Source: CAYFPO01 sp964345035
GTDB taxonomy: Bacteria > Fidelibacterota > Marinisomatia > SCGC-AAA003-L08 > GCA-002704045
NCBI GenBank assembly: GCA_964345035.1
Contig: CAYFPO010000027.1
Coordinates: 1-25,534 of the forward strand
Direction: 5' to 3'
DNA length: 25,534 nucleotides
The translations under genes were made by a program, and so were the position numbers. The notes under the pieces were generated by a model that saw only the letters and a list, made by a program, of their open reading frames with translations, was not told the DNA's origin and searched no databases. Below are positions 1 to 8,252 of this stretch, piece by piece. Within the stretch, counting starts at the first letter, position 1, and the number at the start of each line of letters is the position of its first letter.

Positions 1-54
1 AAGATGATGACTGATGATTACACCAAAACCCAGAAAGTGATGCTGGTAAAATAA
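1..54 (+). CDS. C-terminal end of an unrecognised protein (partial)
   Basis: Frame 1 is open from the window edge to a TAA at 52-54 and encodes only 17 residues ending in KVMLVK. Too little is visible to name it. It lies two bases before the sufT start and in the same direction, so it is probably the preceding gene of the SUF operon (for example a SufB, SufD or SufC-type component); that is inference from position only. The close spacing, with no visible Shine-Dalgarno in front of sufT, suggests translational coupling. Confidence 0.55.
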   Translation, partial: KMMTDDYTKTQKVMLVK

Positions 55-56
55 TT

Positions 57-599
57 ATGAGTGAACTAATCAAATTAACAAGAGAATGTGTGGCATATCT
101 GATTCCCGCAGGAGATGTGGTCACATTAAAAAAAGATGAACCGGTACGAATTACACAATCTCTCGGAGGCAGCTATACTTTATTGTATCACGGCCATTTG
201 GTACGGATTGAAGGCAAGGATGCAGATGCCATCGGAAAAGAACCGGAAGAATCTCAGACCGTAAAAGATGTACCGGTTACCGATGAATCTGTGGAAAAAA
301 TGGCTTGGGATGCAATGAAGCAATGTTATGATCCGGAAATCCCTGTGAATATAGTGGACTTGGGATTGGTGTATGATTGTTCCATCCAGAAATTATCCTC
401 AAAAAAGTATGATATTTCCATTAAAATGACCTTGACTGCTCCCGGCTGTGGTATGGCAGGGCATATCGCAGGAGATGTGAAACACAAGGTTGCACAAATT
501 CCCGGAGTAGAAAATGTTGAAGTTGATATTGTCTGGGAACCCCAATGGACACAGAATATGATGAGTGATGCTGCCAAACTCCAATTGGGAATGATGTGA
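57..599 (+). CDS. sufT: SufT-like Fe-S assembly protein (MIP18/DUF59 domain)
   Basis: A 180-residue protein matching the long SufT form. It has an N-terminal region of about 60 residues with the SLGGSYT and IEGKDADAIG stretches, followed by a DUF59/MIP18 domain (about 78-165). The domain shows DPEIPVNIVDLGLVYD from residue 92 and the TAPGCGM motif with the conserved cysteine C131. SufT proteins help maturation of Fe-S proteins in the cytosol, acting as auxiliary or carrier factors rather than as the main scaffold; the exact role is not settled. The gene starts at an ATG two bases after the upstream stop and ends directly against the sufS start, so the genes are almost certainly one operon. 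No strong Shine-Dalgarno is visible, in keeping with coupling to the gene before. Confidence 0.9.
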   Translation: MSELIKLTRECVAYLIPAGDVVTLKKDEPVRITQSLGGSYTLLYHGHLVRIEGKDADAIGKEPEESQTVKDVPVTDESVEKMAWDAMKQCYDPEIPVNIVDLGLVYDCSIQKLSSKKYDISIKMTLTAPGCGMAGHIAGDVKHKVAQIPGVENVEVDIVWEPQWTQNMMSDAAKLQLGMM

Positions 600-1838
600 T
601 TGGTTAGAACCAAAACTCAGAAATTTAATGTAGATAAAATCCGTGGTGACTTCCCCATTCTCAATCAGAAAGTCTGGGGCAATCCCCTGATCTATCTGGA
701 CTCAGCAGCAACCTCCCAGAAACCCCAATCGGTGATAGACACACTCAATGAATTCTATCAGGAATACAATGCCAATGTCCATCGTGCAATTTATCAAATC
801 GGTGAAAGGTCCACTGCAGGATATGAATCAGCTCGAAAGAAAGTTGCTCGATTCATCAATGTGGAAAATGAGAATTGTATCGTTTTTACTAAAGGAGCTA
901 CAGAGGCAATCAATCTCATTGCTTATACATGGGGAAGGCATAATCTGAATCCGGGAGATGAAATTCTCATCACAGAAATGGAGCATCACAGCAATAATGT
1001 GCCCTGGCAGCTTTGTGCTAAGGATACGGGAGCAAATTTAAATTACATTCCAATCACTGATGATGGAACTCTTGAGTTGGACGATCCCGGAAAATATTTC
1101 AATCCCAATACAAAACTTGTTTGTGTGATCCATCAATCCAATGTATTTGGAACGGTGAACCCAATTAAAAAAATTGTGGAATATGCGCACGATGTCGGAG
1201 CTTTGGTATTGGTGGATGCTGCCCAGAGTGCACCCCACTCCCTTGTAGATATCCAGGATCTTAACTGTGATTTTCTGGCATTTTCCGGGCATAAAATGCT
1301 GGGTCCCACCGGGGTTGGTGTGGTGTATGGAAAACAAGATTTATTAGAGGAAATGCAGCCATTCCATGGAGGTGGTGAGATGATCCGTGCAGTCTCAATG
1401 GATAATGTAACATTTAACAACATCCCTTGGAAATTTGAAGCCGGCACACCCAACATTGCCCAGGCTATTGGACTTGGTGCAGCCATAGAATATATAAACG
1501 AAATTGGTTTGGATAATATTCACAATCACGAGCAAAATCTAACAAACTACGCATTAGAATTATTGAGGAATCATTCTAAAGTGACTATTTACGGAAATCC
1601 ACCGGAAAGAGGCGGAGTTGTCAGTTTTAATGTGAATGGTGTCCACCCCCATGATCTTGCACAACTCCTGGATCAGGAAGGAATTGCAGTACGGGCAGGG
1701 CATCATTGTGCTCAACCGATAATGAAAAAACTGGGCGTTTCTGCTACAGCCAGAGCAAGCTTTTACCTGTATAATACAAAATCTGAAATCGATAAATTGG
1801 TGGAAGCATTAGAGAAAGCAGTGAAATTTTTAGGTTGA
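600..1838 (+). CDS. sufS: SufS-type cysteine desulfurase
   Basis: A 412-residue group II cysteine desulfurase, a PLP enzyme that takes sulfur from L-cysteine as a persulfide for Fe-S cluster assembly. Visible landmarks are the GATEAINL loop, the MEHHSNN histidines (H129/H130), the VDAAQSAPH PLP-aspartate/glutamine stretch, the SGHK motif with Schiff-base lysine K232, and the RAGHHCAQP loop with catalytic C370. The length is normal for SufS. The start is a TTG immediately after the sufT stop. The only ATG just upstream in this frame is followed at once by a stop, so TTG is the best start, with a GGGA-like ribosome site overlapping the sufT end. The gene probably ends the operon, since the next gene is convergent. 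No SufE or SufU partner is seen in the window. Confidence 0.95.
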   Translation: MVRTKTQKFNVDKIRGDFPILNQKVWGNPLIYLDSAATSQKPQSVIDTLNEFYQEYNANVHRAIYQIGERSTAGYESARKKVARFINVENENCIVFTKGATEAINLIAYTWGRHNLNPGDEILITEMEHHSNNVPWQLCAKDTGANLNYIPITDDGTLELDDPGKYFNPNTKLVCVIHQSNVFGTVNPIKKIVEYAHDVGALVLVDAAQSAPHSLVDIQDLNCDFLAFSGHKMLGPTGVGVVYGKQDLLEEMQPFHGGGEMIRAVSMDNVTFNNIPWKFEAGTPNIAQAIGLGAAIEYINEIGLDNIHNHEQNLTNYALELLRNHSKVTIYGNPPERGGVVSFNVNGVHPHDLAQLLDQEGIAVRAGHHCAQPIMKKLGVSATARASFYLYNTKSEIDKLVEALEKAVKFLG

Positions 1839-1903
1839 TTTAACTACCAAAAAAAAGTCTAACATTATTTCGTTGTTTTGCTGGGGACAGTGTAATAAAT
1901 ATC

Positions 1904-4531
1904 CTACAAATTAAACCAGTAGTCCACTTTTAAAAACAGGGACTGATCAAAGTATATTTCCTCCCAATTACACGGAGTATCATATTCAAGGAAGTTCCTG
2001 AAATTATTGAATAATCTACCATTTACTGCTTTATTTATTGAATACACCAGATACAGATTCGATCCCGGTGCAAATTCCCATTTGAGAACCAGATTTGTAT
2101 TAAATTCGCCATATTTTGGAAATAAACCGGTATAAAAATTGGGATTTAGGAATTTATCATCTTCAAAGGGAAATTCTCCGGTTTCTGTATATGGATTTTG
2201 ATCTAAAGAATCTATCATAATAGGATAATTTTTATCTTCAAATAATTCAGAATACTTTGAAAATAAATTCTTATTTCTGTAATATTCTGAATAAAATTGA
2301 ATTGAGAGATTCTTTGAATAATTTACAGAAATCCAAAATGTGAGTATATTCAATTGATCCTGAGCTTCCGAGAAAATAAATCGCAATGAATCCTCACTGG
2401 TTGTTGATCCTCTCATATTACCCCCATCTGAACCGGATTCTACTTCAATTATTTCCAACCAATGATTTTTTTCTCTGGTGTCCCTGTGTAAAAATCCCAC
2501 TTGCGTCATTATATAATTATTCGGTTCATAAAAAATATCCAAATTATAAGTGAATTTTTTGTCATCAAAATCATTTGTGCCATAACCAATATTTACATTC
2601 CATGACAATTGTTTGCTGTCATCGGTAAAGAAATTAACCGAATACCCGTCTGAAGACGGAAGTTTGGCAATTGGTCCGATTTTGCCGGTTTCATAATCGT
2701 AGGTCAACAGGTCATCAAAATGTTCTCCACTCTGATAATAGTGGCTGATTATTCTCCAGTAATTTTCAAATTCAACCGTATATTCAAATTGATACTCGTC
2801 CTGCAATAAAAGATCATCAATATTTTTTTCCTGATTATATTCAATACCAAAACTGGTATACCGTATTATTTTCCATGGGCTTTGCATTCTAAAAATAAGT
2901 TTCATCAGGTTTTTTTTCAGGTTATTTCGACTAAGAAAACCCACATTATGGAGATTAAAATCCTTGTCATAAAAATCAGATTCTATCATAATACTGAAAT
3001 ATTTCGGGTGATGATAACTGGCAAAGCCATACATTCCCAATCCTGTATTCCCATTATTATTACTTTGAACCACCTGCCCGCTTAATTCTACCTGGTTGTT
3101 ATTCAATAGTAATGTACCGTCTGCGGATATATTATGAGAATATTCAAAGGTGTTATTGAGATGGGATGACATTATCCCGAAATATGAATTCCCACGGAGA
3201 ACATCCTTTGTTAATCTAGAAACGACATAATGGTTATAATTATTTTCTATGTTTTTCAGACTAAATTTATTTTCCGACAAACCATAAATCAATCCAAAAG
3301 AATATCCCTTCGCAGTTTTTCCGGTTAATTTCCCGGCTGAAATTAATTTAGTATCCTGATGTATTGTGATGGAATCCTTTAGTAAATCTCCGTTGAGATA
3401 AATTGAATCAATTTTTGATCCTATCGGTTTGAATTTACCATCAATTTTAATAGAGTCTATCTCCTCACCGATTCTTCTGGAATAGAATACCTCAATTGGC
3501 GTATCAAAAATTCCTGAATTTTCCATAAAGAAAGGTCTTTTTTCGTCAAATCGTGTTTCGTAGGCAGTGAGATTGATCACTGAGGGATCAGCTTCTATCT
3601 GCCCAAAATCCGGGAACACCGTAAAATCAAATACAGAACTGCTGGTTAAATGATATTTCAGGTCAATTCCTATTTCTTGTGGAAAGGATTTTTCCTTTTT
3701 ATAATCAAAAATATCTCCCAGTGAATCGGGATATAAAAGCATATCATTTTGAAATCGATTGGTACCCAGTAAAACAAATGGGATTAGCTCTGTATGTTTA
3801 ATAACCGGTAAATATTCAAATCCTTGTAAATGTCCAAAAATAGATGATTTCCCTTTTGTCCCCCGCGGATAGGCAGGCCATTTAACTGTTTCATTTTTTC
3901 TTTGGATGAACCGCTCCATTGATAGTCCCCATACAGAATTTTTCGGAATATATCGAAACACCGAAAATGGTATCTCAAATTCTATTGTCCAGCCCAAGCT
4001 GTCAACATGTGTGGCTGCATACCATATTGCATCCCAGTCATCATCATAAAATGAATCTTCCAGAAGCATTGCATCCCATTGGACTCCAACTGAATTTACC
4101 CCAAAACTATAAGCGGTTTGATGATCGTGACGGCTGTCTATATCTATGGTAAACCAATCAGAGGAATTTTCAAACCCCTCAAACCAGTCATCCCGTCGGG
4201 CATACCTGCCAAAAACTTTTTCAGGGTTCGAGTCATACATTCGAGCATAAATATATACATTTGTCAAGTCATATAACAATCTGATCTCCGTTTGTTCTGA
4301 TGGTTGAGCCATATTATCAGGTTCCACCTGTAAAAATTTAAAAAAAGGCGCTGCATCCTGCCAGACTGCATCATCAAGAATACCATCAATGACTGGCGCT
4401 GATTCAGTAAAAGTTACATAGGTATCCAAATTCTGGTAGGATTTGGTTTCCATTTCCCAATTAATTTGAGTATATCCACCCGTTATTAGAATACAACCGG
4501 TTATAATCTCTTTTATTAAATTACTTTTCAA
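1904..4531 (-). CDS. CBM9-like / DUF5916 outer-membrane barrel protein
   Basis: An 875-residue exported protein. Residues 1-22 look like a short signal peptide. About residues 40-235 form a CBM9-like beta-sandwich (VIDGILDDAVWQDA, then IYARMYDSNPE and WTIEFEIPFS). The rest fits the DUF5916 barrel family, including the family's typical stretch near residues 305-345 (DFGQIEADPSVINL, then RFDEKRPFFMENSGIF). The remainder is rich in alternating aromatic strands and ends FNL, as expected for an outer-membrane barrel. No substrate or enzyme activity is established for the family; binding or transport of an extracellular polymer is inference. The start is TTG: an ATG seven bases upstream is out of frame and stops after five codons. 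An AAGG sits 11 bases upstream. An ITGC lipobox-like match at residues 10-13 is too close to the N-terminus to be convincing. Confidence 0.85.
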   Translation of the reverse strand: MKSNLIKEIITGCILITGGYTQINWEMETKSYQNLDTYVTFTESAPVIDGILDDAVWQDAAPFFKFLQVEPDNMAQPSEQTEIRLLYDLTNVYIYARMYDSNPEKVFGRYARRDDWFEGFENSSDWFTIDIDSRHDHQTAYSFGVNSVGVQWDAMLLEDSFYDDDWDAIWYAATHVDSLGWTIEFEIPFSVFRYIPKNSVWGLSMERFIQRKNETVKWPAYPRGTKGKSSIFGHLQGFEYLPVIKHTELIPFVLLGTNRFQNDMLLYPDSLGDIFDYKKEKSFPQEIGIDLKYHLTSSSVFDFTVFPDFGQIEADPSVINLTAYETRFDEKRPFFMENSGIFDTPIEVFYSRRIGEEIDSIKIDGKFKPIGSKIDSIYLNGDLLKDSITIHQDTKLISAGKLTGKTAKGYSFGLIYGLSENKFSLKNIENNYNHYVVSRLTKDVLRGNSYFGIMSSHLNNTFEYSHNISADGTLLLNNNQVELSGQVVQSNNNGNTGLGMYGFASYHHPKYFSIMIESDFYDKDFNLHNVGFLSRNNLKKNLMKLIFRMQSPWKIIRYTSFGIEYNQEKNIDDLLLQDEYQFEYTVEFENYWRIISHYYQSGEHFDDLLTYDYETGKIGPIAKLPSSDGYSVNFFTDDSKQLSWNVNIGYGTNDFDDKKFTYNLDIFYEPNNYIMTQVGFLHRDTREKNHWLEIIEVESGSDGGNMRGSTTSEDSLRFIFSEAQDQLNILTFWISVNYSKNLSIQFYSEYYRNKNLFSKYSELFEDKNYPIMIDSLDQNPYTETGEFPFEDDKFLNPNFYTGLFPKYGEFNTNLVLKWEFAPGSNLYLVYSINKAVNGRLFNNFRNFLEYDTPCNWEEIYFDQSLFLKVDYWFNL

Positions 4532-4555
4532 TTTTCATACTGCCTTGATGAGTTT

Positions 4556-4584
4556 ATTTTACTGAGGATTCTGATTACCGTGAA
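4556..4584 (-). promoter_or_regulatory. Candidate sigma70-type promoter of the DUF5916 gene
   Basis: On the minus strand TTCACG (4584-4579) and TAAAAT (4561-4556) are separated by 17 bases, matching the -35 and -10 consensus at 4 of 6 and 5 of 6 positions. The predicted start of transcription would be about 18 bases before the TTG start at 4531. In AT-rich DNA such matches occur by chance, and the sigma factor preferences of this phylum are not well known. Confidence 0.3.
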
Positions 4585-4671
4585 ATGGAAAGTTCTTATG
4601 AAAATGTAACGAAATATCTTTTTTTTTTACTGAATCATCATTTTGGAATGTGTAACTTTTGTCCCCTGCTT

Positions 4672-4680
4672 TGGTATAAT
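4672..4680 (+). promoter_or_regulatory. Extended -10 promoter of the etf operon
   Basis: TGGTATAAT is a perfect -10 hexamer with the TGn extension, which can replace a good -35; only a poor TGTAAC is present 18 bases upstream. It lies about 33 bases before the etfB ATG, in the 181-base gap between divergent genes. A strong ribosome site GGAGGA (4704-4709) follows three bases before that ATG. Confidence 0.55.
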
Positions 4681-4712
4681 ATTCCTATAAATAAATAATT
4701 TCTGGAGGAAGT

Positions 4713-5489
4713 ATGAAAATCTGTGTATTAATGAAACAGGTGCCGGATAAGGATTCTCCTTTAAAAATATCTCTGGACAACCTGTCGATAGATGAATCTC
4801 TGGTTTCGTTTACCACGAATGAATGTGATTCTTATTCACTGGAGGAAGCACTCCAAATTAAAGAAAAATCCGGTGGTGAAGTGGTAGTCTGTACCTTAGG
4901 GAAAGAATCCGCACTTCAAGTCGTAAAGGATGCACTTGCTAAAGGAGCGGACAGAGCAATTTTTATTGACGATTCGGAATTCGGTAATCTCGATATTCTT
5001 GCAGTCGGCTCAATCATTGCTGAAAAATTAAAGGACGAAAATTTTGATCTCATTCTCTCCGGACTTCAGTCTGATGATGCTGGAAACGGACAATTGGGAC
5101 TCATTGTTGCTGAGTTGATGGGTATGACTCATGCATCGCTGGTAATGGGAACAGAAGTTCTCAATGAAAATACCATTAAGGTTAAACGGGAGCTTGAAAG
5201 CGGGTGGTTCCAATGGGTAGAGTTGGATTTACCGGCATCCATTTCCATTCAATCCGGTATTAACACTCCAAGGTACGCATCGCTTAAGGGGATTATGGCA
5301 ATGAAGAAAAAAACCATTGATCGTTTTACCAGTGGAGATTTTACCGGTGATTTCCAATCCAAATCGACACTGGAGCAAATGTATATTCCGCAAAAGTCAA
5401 AAGAGACTACATATATTGATGGTTCAGCAGGTGAAATAGCAGAAAAACTTGTTGACATATTCACAAATGAAATCAGAGTTATGGGGTAG
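4713..5489 (+). CDS. etfB: Electron transfer flavoprotein, beta subunit
   Basis: A 258-residue EtfB. It forms a soluble heterodimer with EtfA and accepts electrons from acyl-CoA dehydrogenases and related flavoenzymes; EtfB carries AMP and helps hold the FAD. Features seen are the MKICVLMKQVPD start, the SLEEALQIKE region, the GLQSDDAGNGQLG nucleotide-binding loop and, near residues 155-180, the family signature (KRELESG, then LPASISI). The length is typical. It starts at an ATG with GGAGGA just upstream and is first in an etfB-etfA-ETF-QO operon, two bases before etfA. The quinone oxidoreductase beside it suggests the classical non-bifurcating respiratory type rather than the bifurcating type, though sequence alone does not prove this. 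Confidence 0.95.
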   Translation: MKICVLMKQVPDKDSPLKISLDNLSIDESLVSFTTNECDSYSLEEALQIKEKSGGEVVVCTLGKESALQVVKDALAKGADRAIFIDDSEFGNLDILAVGSIIAEKLKDENFDLILSGLQSDDAGNGQLGLIVAELMGMTHASLVMGTEVLNENTIKVKRELESGWFQWVELDLPASISIQSGINTPRYASLKGIMAMKKKTIDRFTSGDFTGDFQSKSTLEQMYIPQKSKETTYIDGSAGEIAEKLVDIFTNEIRVMG

Positions 5490-5491
5490 TT

Positions 5492-6448
5492 ATGAAAATA
5501 TTAACATTTGTACAACAGAATGATGGAAAAATTAACAGTAACTCTCTCGAAGCATTAAAAGGATCACAGGATATTGCCAATGCAGCCGGAGGAACTGTCA
5601 CTGCACTTACATTCAATCCACAGGCAGGAGATCAGGTAACCGGATACGATGTTTCAAACGTAATTGTTGTAGACAATACCGAACTATCTTCATACCAACC
5701 GCTGCATTTTCTTTCAACATTTGAACAAATAATTGCAAATGAATCTCCGGATCTTATAGTATTTGGACATACATATCAAACCCGTGATTGGGTTCCCAGA
5801 TTGAGCGCCAGATTAAAAATGCCGTTCATAGCAGATTGTATTGGATTCAAATTTGAGGAACAGCTCAAATTTGTCAGAGGTATCTATCAAGGAAAAGTCA
5901 ATGCGGATATTTCGGTTGATTCCCTGCCTTGTATGGTCTCATTTCAGTCCGGTGCGTTTCGTGCTGACGAACTTTCAATTGGATCATCATCAGTAAATAC
6001 TGCTGCTATTGACCTAAGTGGAGTTCACAACACAATCCGACCTGGTGAAAAATTTCAAGAGTCTGAATCCACTGTAGATCTCACACAGGCAGAGGTAATT
6101 GTTTCTGTAGGCAGAGGAATTGCAAAGGAAGAAAACCTAAATATGGTGAAAGAATTGGCTGAAGTTCTGGGCGGATCGGTGGCATCCTCAAGACCCATCG
6201 TTGATTCTGGATGGCTGGAACCATATCATCAAATCGGAAGCTCCGGGCAGACTGTTGCTCCAAAACTCTATATTGCTTTAGGAATTTCAGGGGCAATTCA
6301 GCATGTGGTCGGCATGAAAGGTTCACAGAATGTAGTCGTCATTAATAAGGATTCAAACGCACCTTTTTTTGAACTTGCTGATTATGGTGTTGTGGGTGAT
6401 ATCCTTGACATAATTCCCAAACTCACTACCGCAATTCAGGAAAGTTAA
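5492..6448 (+). CDS. etfA: Electron transfer flavoprotein, alpha subunit
   Basis: A 318-residue EtfA, the subunit that binds the redox-active FAD. The N-terminal half is the Rossmann-like domain shared with EtfB. The C-terminal half holds the FAD domain with the family signature at about residues 259-271 (LYIALGISGAIQH) followed by GMKGSQNVVVINKD. The SVGRGIAKEEN and ASSRPIVDSGW stretches are also typical. One position of the usual signature differs, with VVIN where VAIN is common. The gene begins two bases after the etfB stop and ends eight bases before the ETF-QO start, so the three are co-transcribed. Electrons would pass from this FAD to the Fe-S/FAD protein encoded next. Confidence 0.95.
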   Translation: MKILTFVQQNDGKINSNSLEALKGSQDIANAAGGTVTALTFNPQAGDQVTGYDVSNVIVVDNTELSSYQPLHFLSTFEQIIANESPDLIVFGHTYQTRDWVPRLSARLKMPFIADCIGFKFEEQLKFVRGIYQGKVNADISVDSLPCMVSFQSGAFRADELSIGSSSVNTAAIDLSGVHNTIRPGEKFQESESTVDLTQAEVIVSVGRGIAKEENLNMVKELAEVLGGSVASSRPIVDSGWLEPYHQIGSSGQTVAPKLYIALGISGAIQHVVGMKGSQNVVVINKDSNAPFFELADYGVVGDILDIIPKLTTAIQES

Positions 6449-6456
6449 TTCCATTT

Positions 6457-8109
6457 ATGGAAAGAGAAGTATTTGAATTAGATGTATTGTATGTGGGAGC
6501 AGGTCCTGCAAGCCTTGCCAGTGCATACCATCTAAAAAAATTACTGAAAGCCGATGGCAAAGATGCAGCTATCGGTATCATAGAAAAAGCCAGAGAAGTA
6601 GGAGCTCATTCACTTTCGGGTGCAATACTGGATCCAAAATCAATAAAAGAATTGATTCCCGATTTTCTTCATAAAGGCTGTCCCATAGAATCAGAAGTCA
6701 ATACTGAGAAAATGTATTATCTCACTCGTTCCGGGAAACTGCCGTTTTCGTATGTACCAAAACAGATGAGGCACCATGGCTGTTATATTGTTTCGCTTGG
6801 AAAACTCACACGGTGGCTTGGAAAAATTTGTGAAGAAAATGAAATTGATATTTTTACAGGCTTCCCGGGGAGTGAATTATTGTATGATGGAGATAGAGTA
6901 GTTGGTGTCCGTACCGGCGACAGAGGAATTGATAAAAACGGAAATCCCAAACCAAATCACGAACCCGGGGTGGATATTCATGCAAAAGTCGTAGTTCTGG
7001 GAGAAGGAACCAGAGGATCATTAACCAAAACCATTATGGAAAAATATGATCTTATGAATGGTAAAAATCCACAGGTGTGGGCTGTCGGAGTAAAAGAACT
7101 ATGGCAAATGCCAAATGGGACTGTACCGGCAGGATTTGTTGCACATACAATGGGATACCCATTAGGTCACAATATATTTGGGGGTGGATTTTTATATGGA
7201 ATGCAAAATGATATTTGGAATTTGGGTATAGTTGTCGGTTTGGATTATTCAAATCCTAATATTGACCCACACCATGAGCTTCAGTTGTTAAAAACACATC
7301 CATGGATAAAATCCAAATTGGGTGAAGGAGAGATGATTGCTTATGGTGCAAAATCTTTACCGGAAGGAGGCTGGTTTTCCGTACCTAAACTGACTGTTCC
7401 CGGTGCGATGCTTATAGGGGATTCTGCAGGATTTATGAATGGACAACGGCTTAAAGGAATTCATCTTGCAATGAAATCCGGAATGATCGCAGGGGAAACC
7501 ATTCTTGATGGTCTGAAAAAAGATGATATGCTTTCTTCACTGGATAATTATGAATCTAATATTAGAAATAGCTGGATTTTTGATGAGTTACATCGTGTCA
7601 GAAATTTTCATCAGGCATTTGACCATGGGTTATTAGCAGGACTCTTCAATGCAGGAATTGGTTTATTCACTAAAGGAAAAGCCTGGGGATTTAAAGATAA
7701 ACTACCGTCCATCTCCGGACATAAACATCTACAATCGATTTCAGGAACAAATTCAAATGAATTGATTGATAAATATGAAAATTTGAATTATGACGGGAAA
7801 TATATTCTCGACAAAGTAACAGATGTATATCACTCAGCAACCAGCCATGATGAAGATCAGGTTCCTCATTTACATGTCAACGACACAGACATCTGCTATA
7901 CAAAATGCACTGAAGAATTTGGAAATCCCTGTGAGAACTTCTGTCCAGCTGATGTCTATAACATGGTTGAGGAAAATAATGAAAAGCGGTTGCAGATAAA
8001 TTTTTCCAATTGTGTTCATTGTAAAACCTGTGATATTATGGATCCTTACCAGTTAATTAATTGGGTAACTCCAGAGGGTGGAGATGGCCCCGGATGGGTG
8101 AATCTTTAA
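6457..8109 (+). CDS. ETF:ubiquinone (quinone) oxidoreductase
   Basis: A 550-residue ETF-QO (ETF dehydrogenase). It is a monotopic membrane flavoprotein with one FAD and one 4Fe-4S cluster that moves electrons from reduced ETF to the quinone pool. The N-terminus has the FAD dinucleotide fold (YVGAGPASLASAYHL, about 8-22) and the GAHSLSGAILDP motif. A second FAD contact is LIGDSAGFMN. The C-terminus carries the cluster ligands C496 (FCPADVY) and C519, C522, C525 (NCVHCKTCD), then the INWVTPEGGDGPGW ending typical of the family. The length matches bacterial members. It closes the etf operon. Its presence implies a quinone-based respiratory chain fed by fatty acid or amino acid oxidation; no dehydrogenase donor is encoded in this window. 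Confidence 0.95.
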   Translation: MEREVFELDVLYVGAGPASLASAYHLKKLLKADGKDAAIGIIEKAREVGAHSLSGAILDPKSIKELIPDFLHKGCPIESEVNTEKMYYLTRSGKLPFSYVPKQMRHHGCYIVSLGKLTRWLGKICEENEIDIFTGFPGSELLYDGDRVVGVRTGDRGIDKNGNPKPNHEPGVDIHAKVVVLGEGTRGSLTKTIMEKYDLMNGKNPQVWAVGVKELWQMPNGTVPAGFVAHTMGYPLGHNIFGGGFLYGMQNDIWNLGIVVGLDYSNPNIDPHHELQLLKTHPWIKSKLGEGEMIAYGAKSLPEGGWFSVPKLTVPGAMLIGDSAGFMNGQRLKGIHLAMKSGMIAGETILDGLKKDDMLSSLDNYESNIRNSWIFDELHRVRNFHQAFDHGLLAGLFNAGIGLFTKGKAWGFKDKLPSISGHKHLQSISGTNSNELIDKYENLNYDGKYILDKVTDVYHSATSHDEDQVPHLHVNDTDICYTKCTEEFGNPCENFCPADVYNMVEENNEKRLQINFSNCVHCKTCDIMDPYQLINWVTPEGGDGPGWVNL

Positions 8110-8195
8110 GAAATTTTAACATAAAAGTGACACAGAACACAGATTTTACTGAAATCAAAAAAAAATGTTTGTAAAAAAGTTAAAAAATTCTTAGC

Positions 8196-8226
8196 TTGAC
8201 GTACCTTCAAAGTGCGAAGATTTAAT
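8196..8226 (+). promoter_or_regulatory. Candidate promoter with upstream A-tracts before the dockerin/T9SS gene
   Basis: TTGACG (8196-8201) is a 5 of 6 match to the -35 consensus, and TTTAAT (8221-8226) is a -10-like hexamer 19 bases later, slightly wide. Upstream, three A-tracts (8157-8165, 8173-8178, 8182-8187) resemble an UP element. A full AGGAGG ribosome site at 8241-8246 sits six bases before the ATG at 8253. The -10 is the weakest part of this call. Confidence 0.4.
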
Positions 8227-8252
8227 CAATAACCTAAACAAGGAGGATAAAA

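Noticed and set aside
1849..1903. T-run on the minus strand in the convergent gap after sufS as a terminator
   Set aside because: An eight-base T-run is present on the minus strand, but I found no stable stem before it.
4494..4510. Lipoprotein signal (ITGC) in the DUF5916 protein
   Set aside because: The cysteine is at residue 13, leaving too short a hydrophobic stretch before it, and the protein is a predicted barrel.
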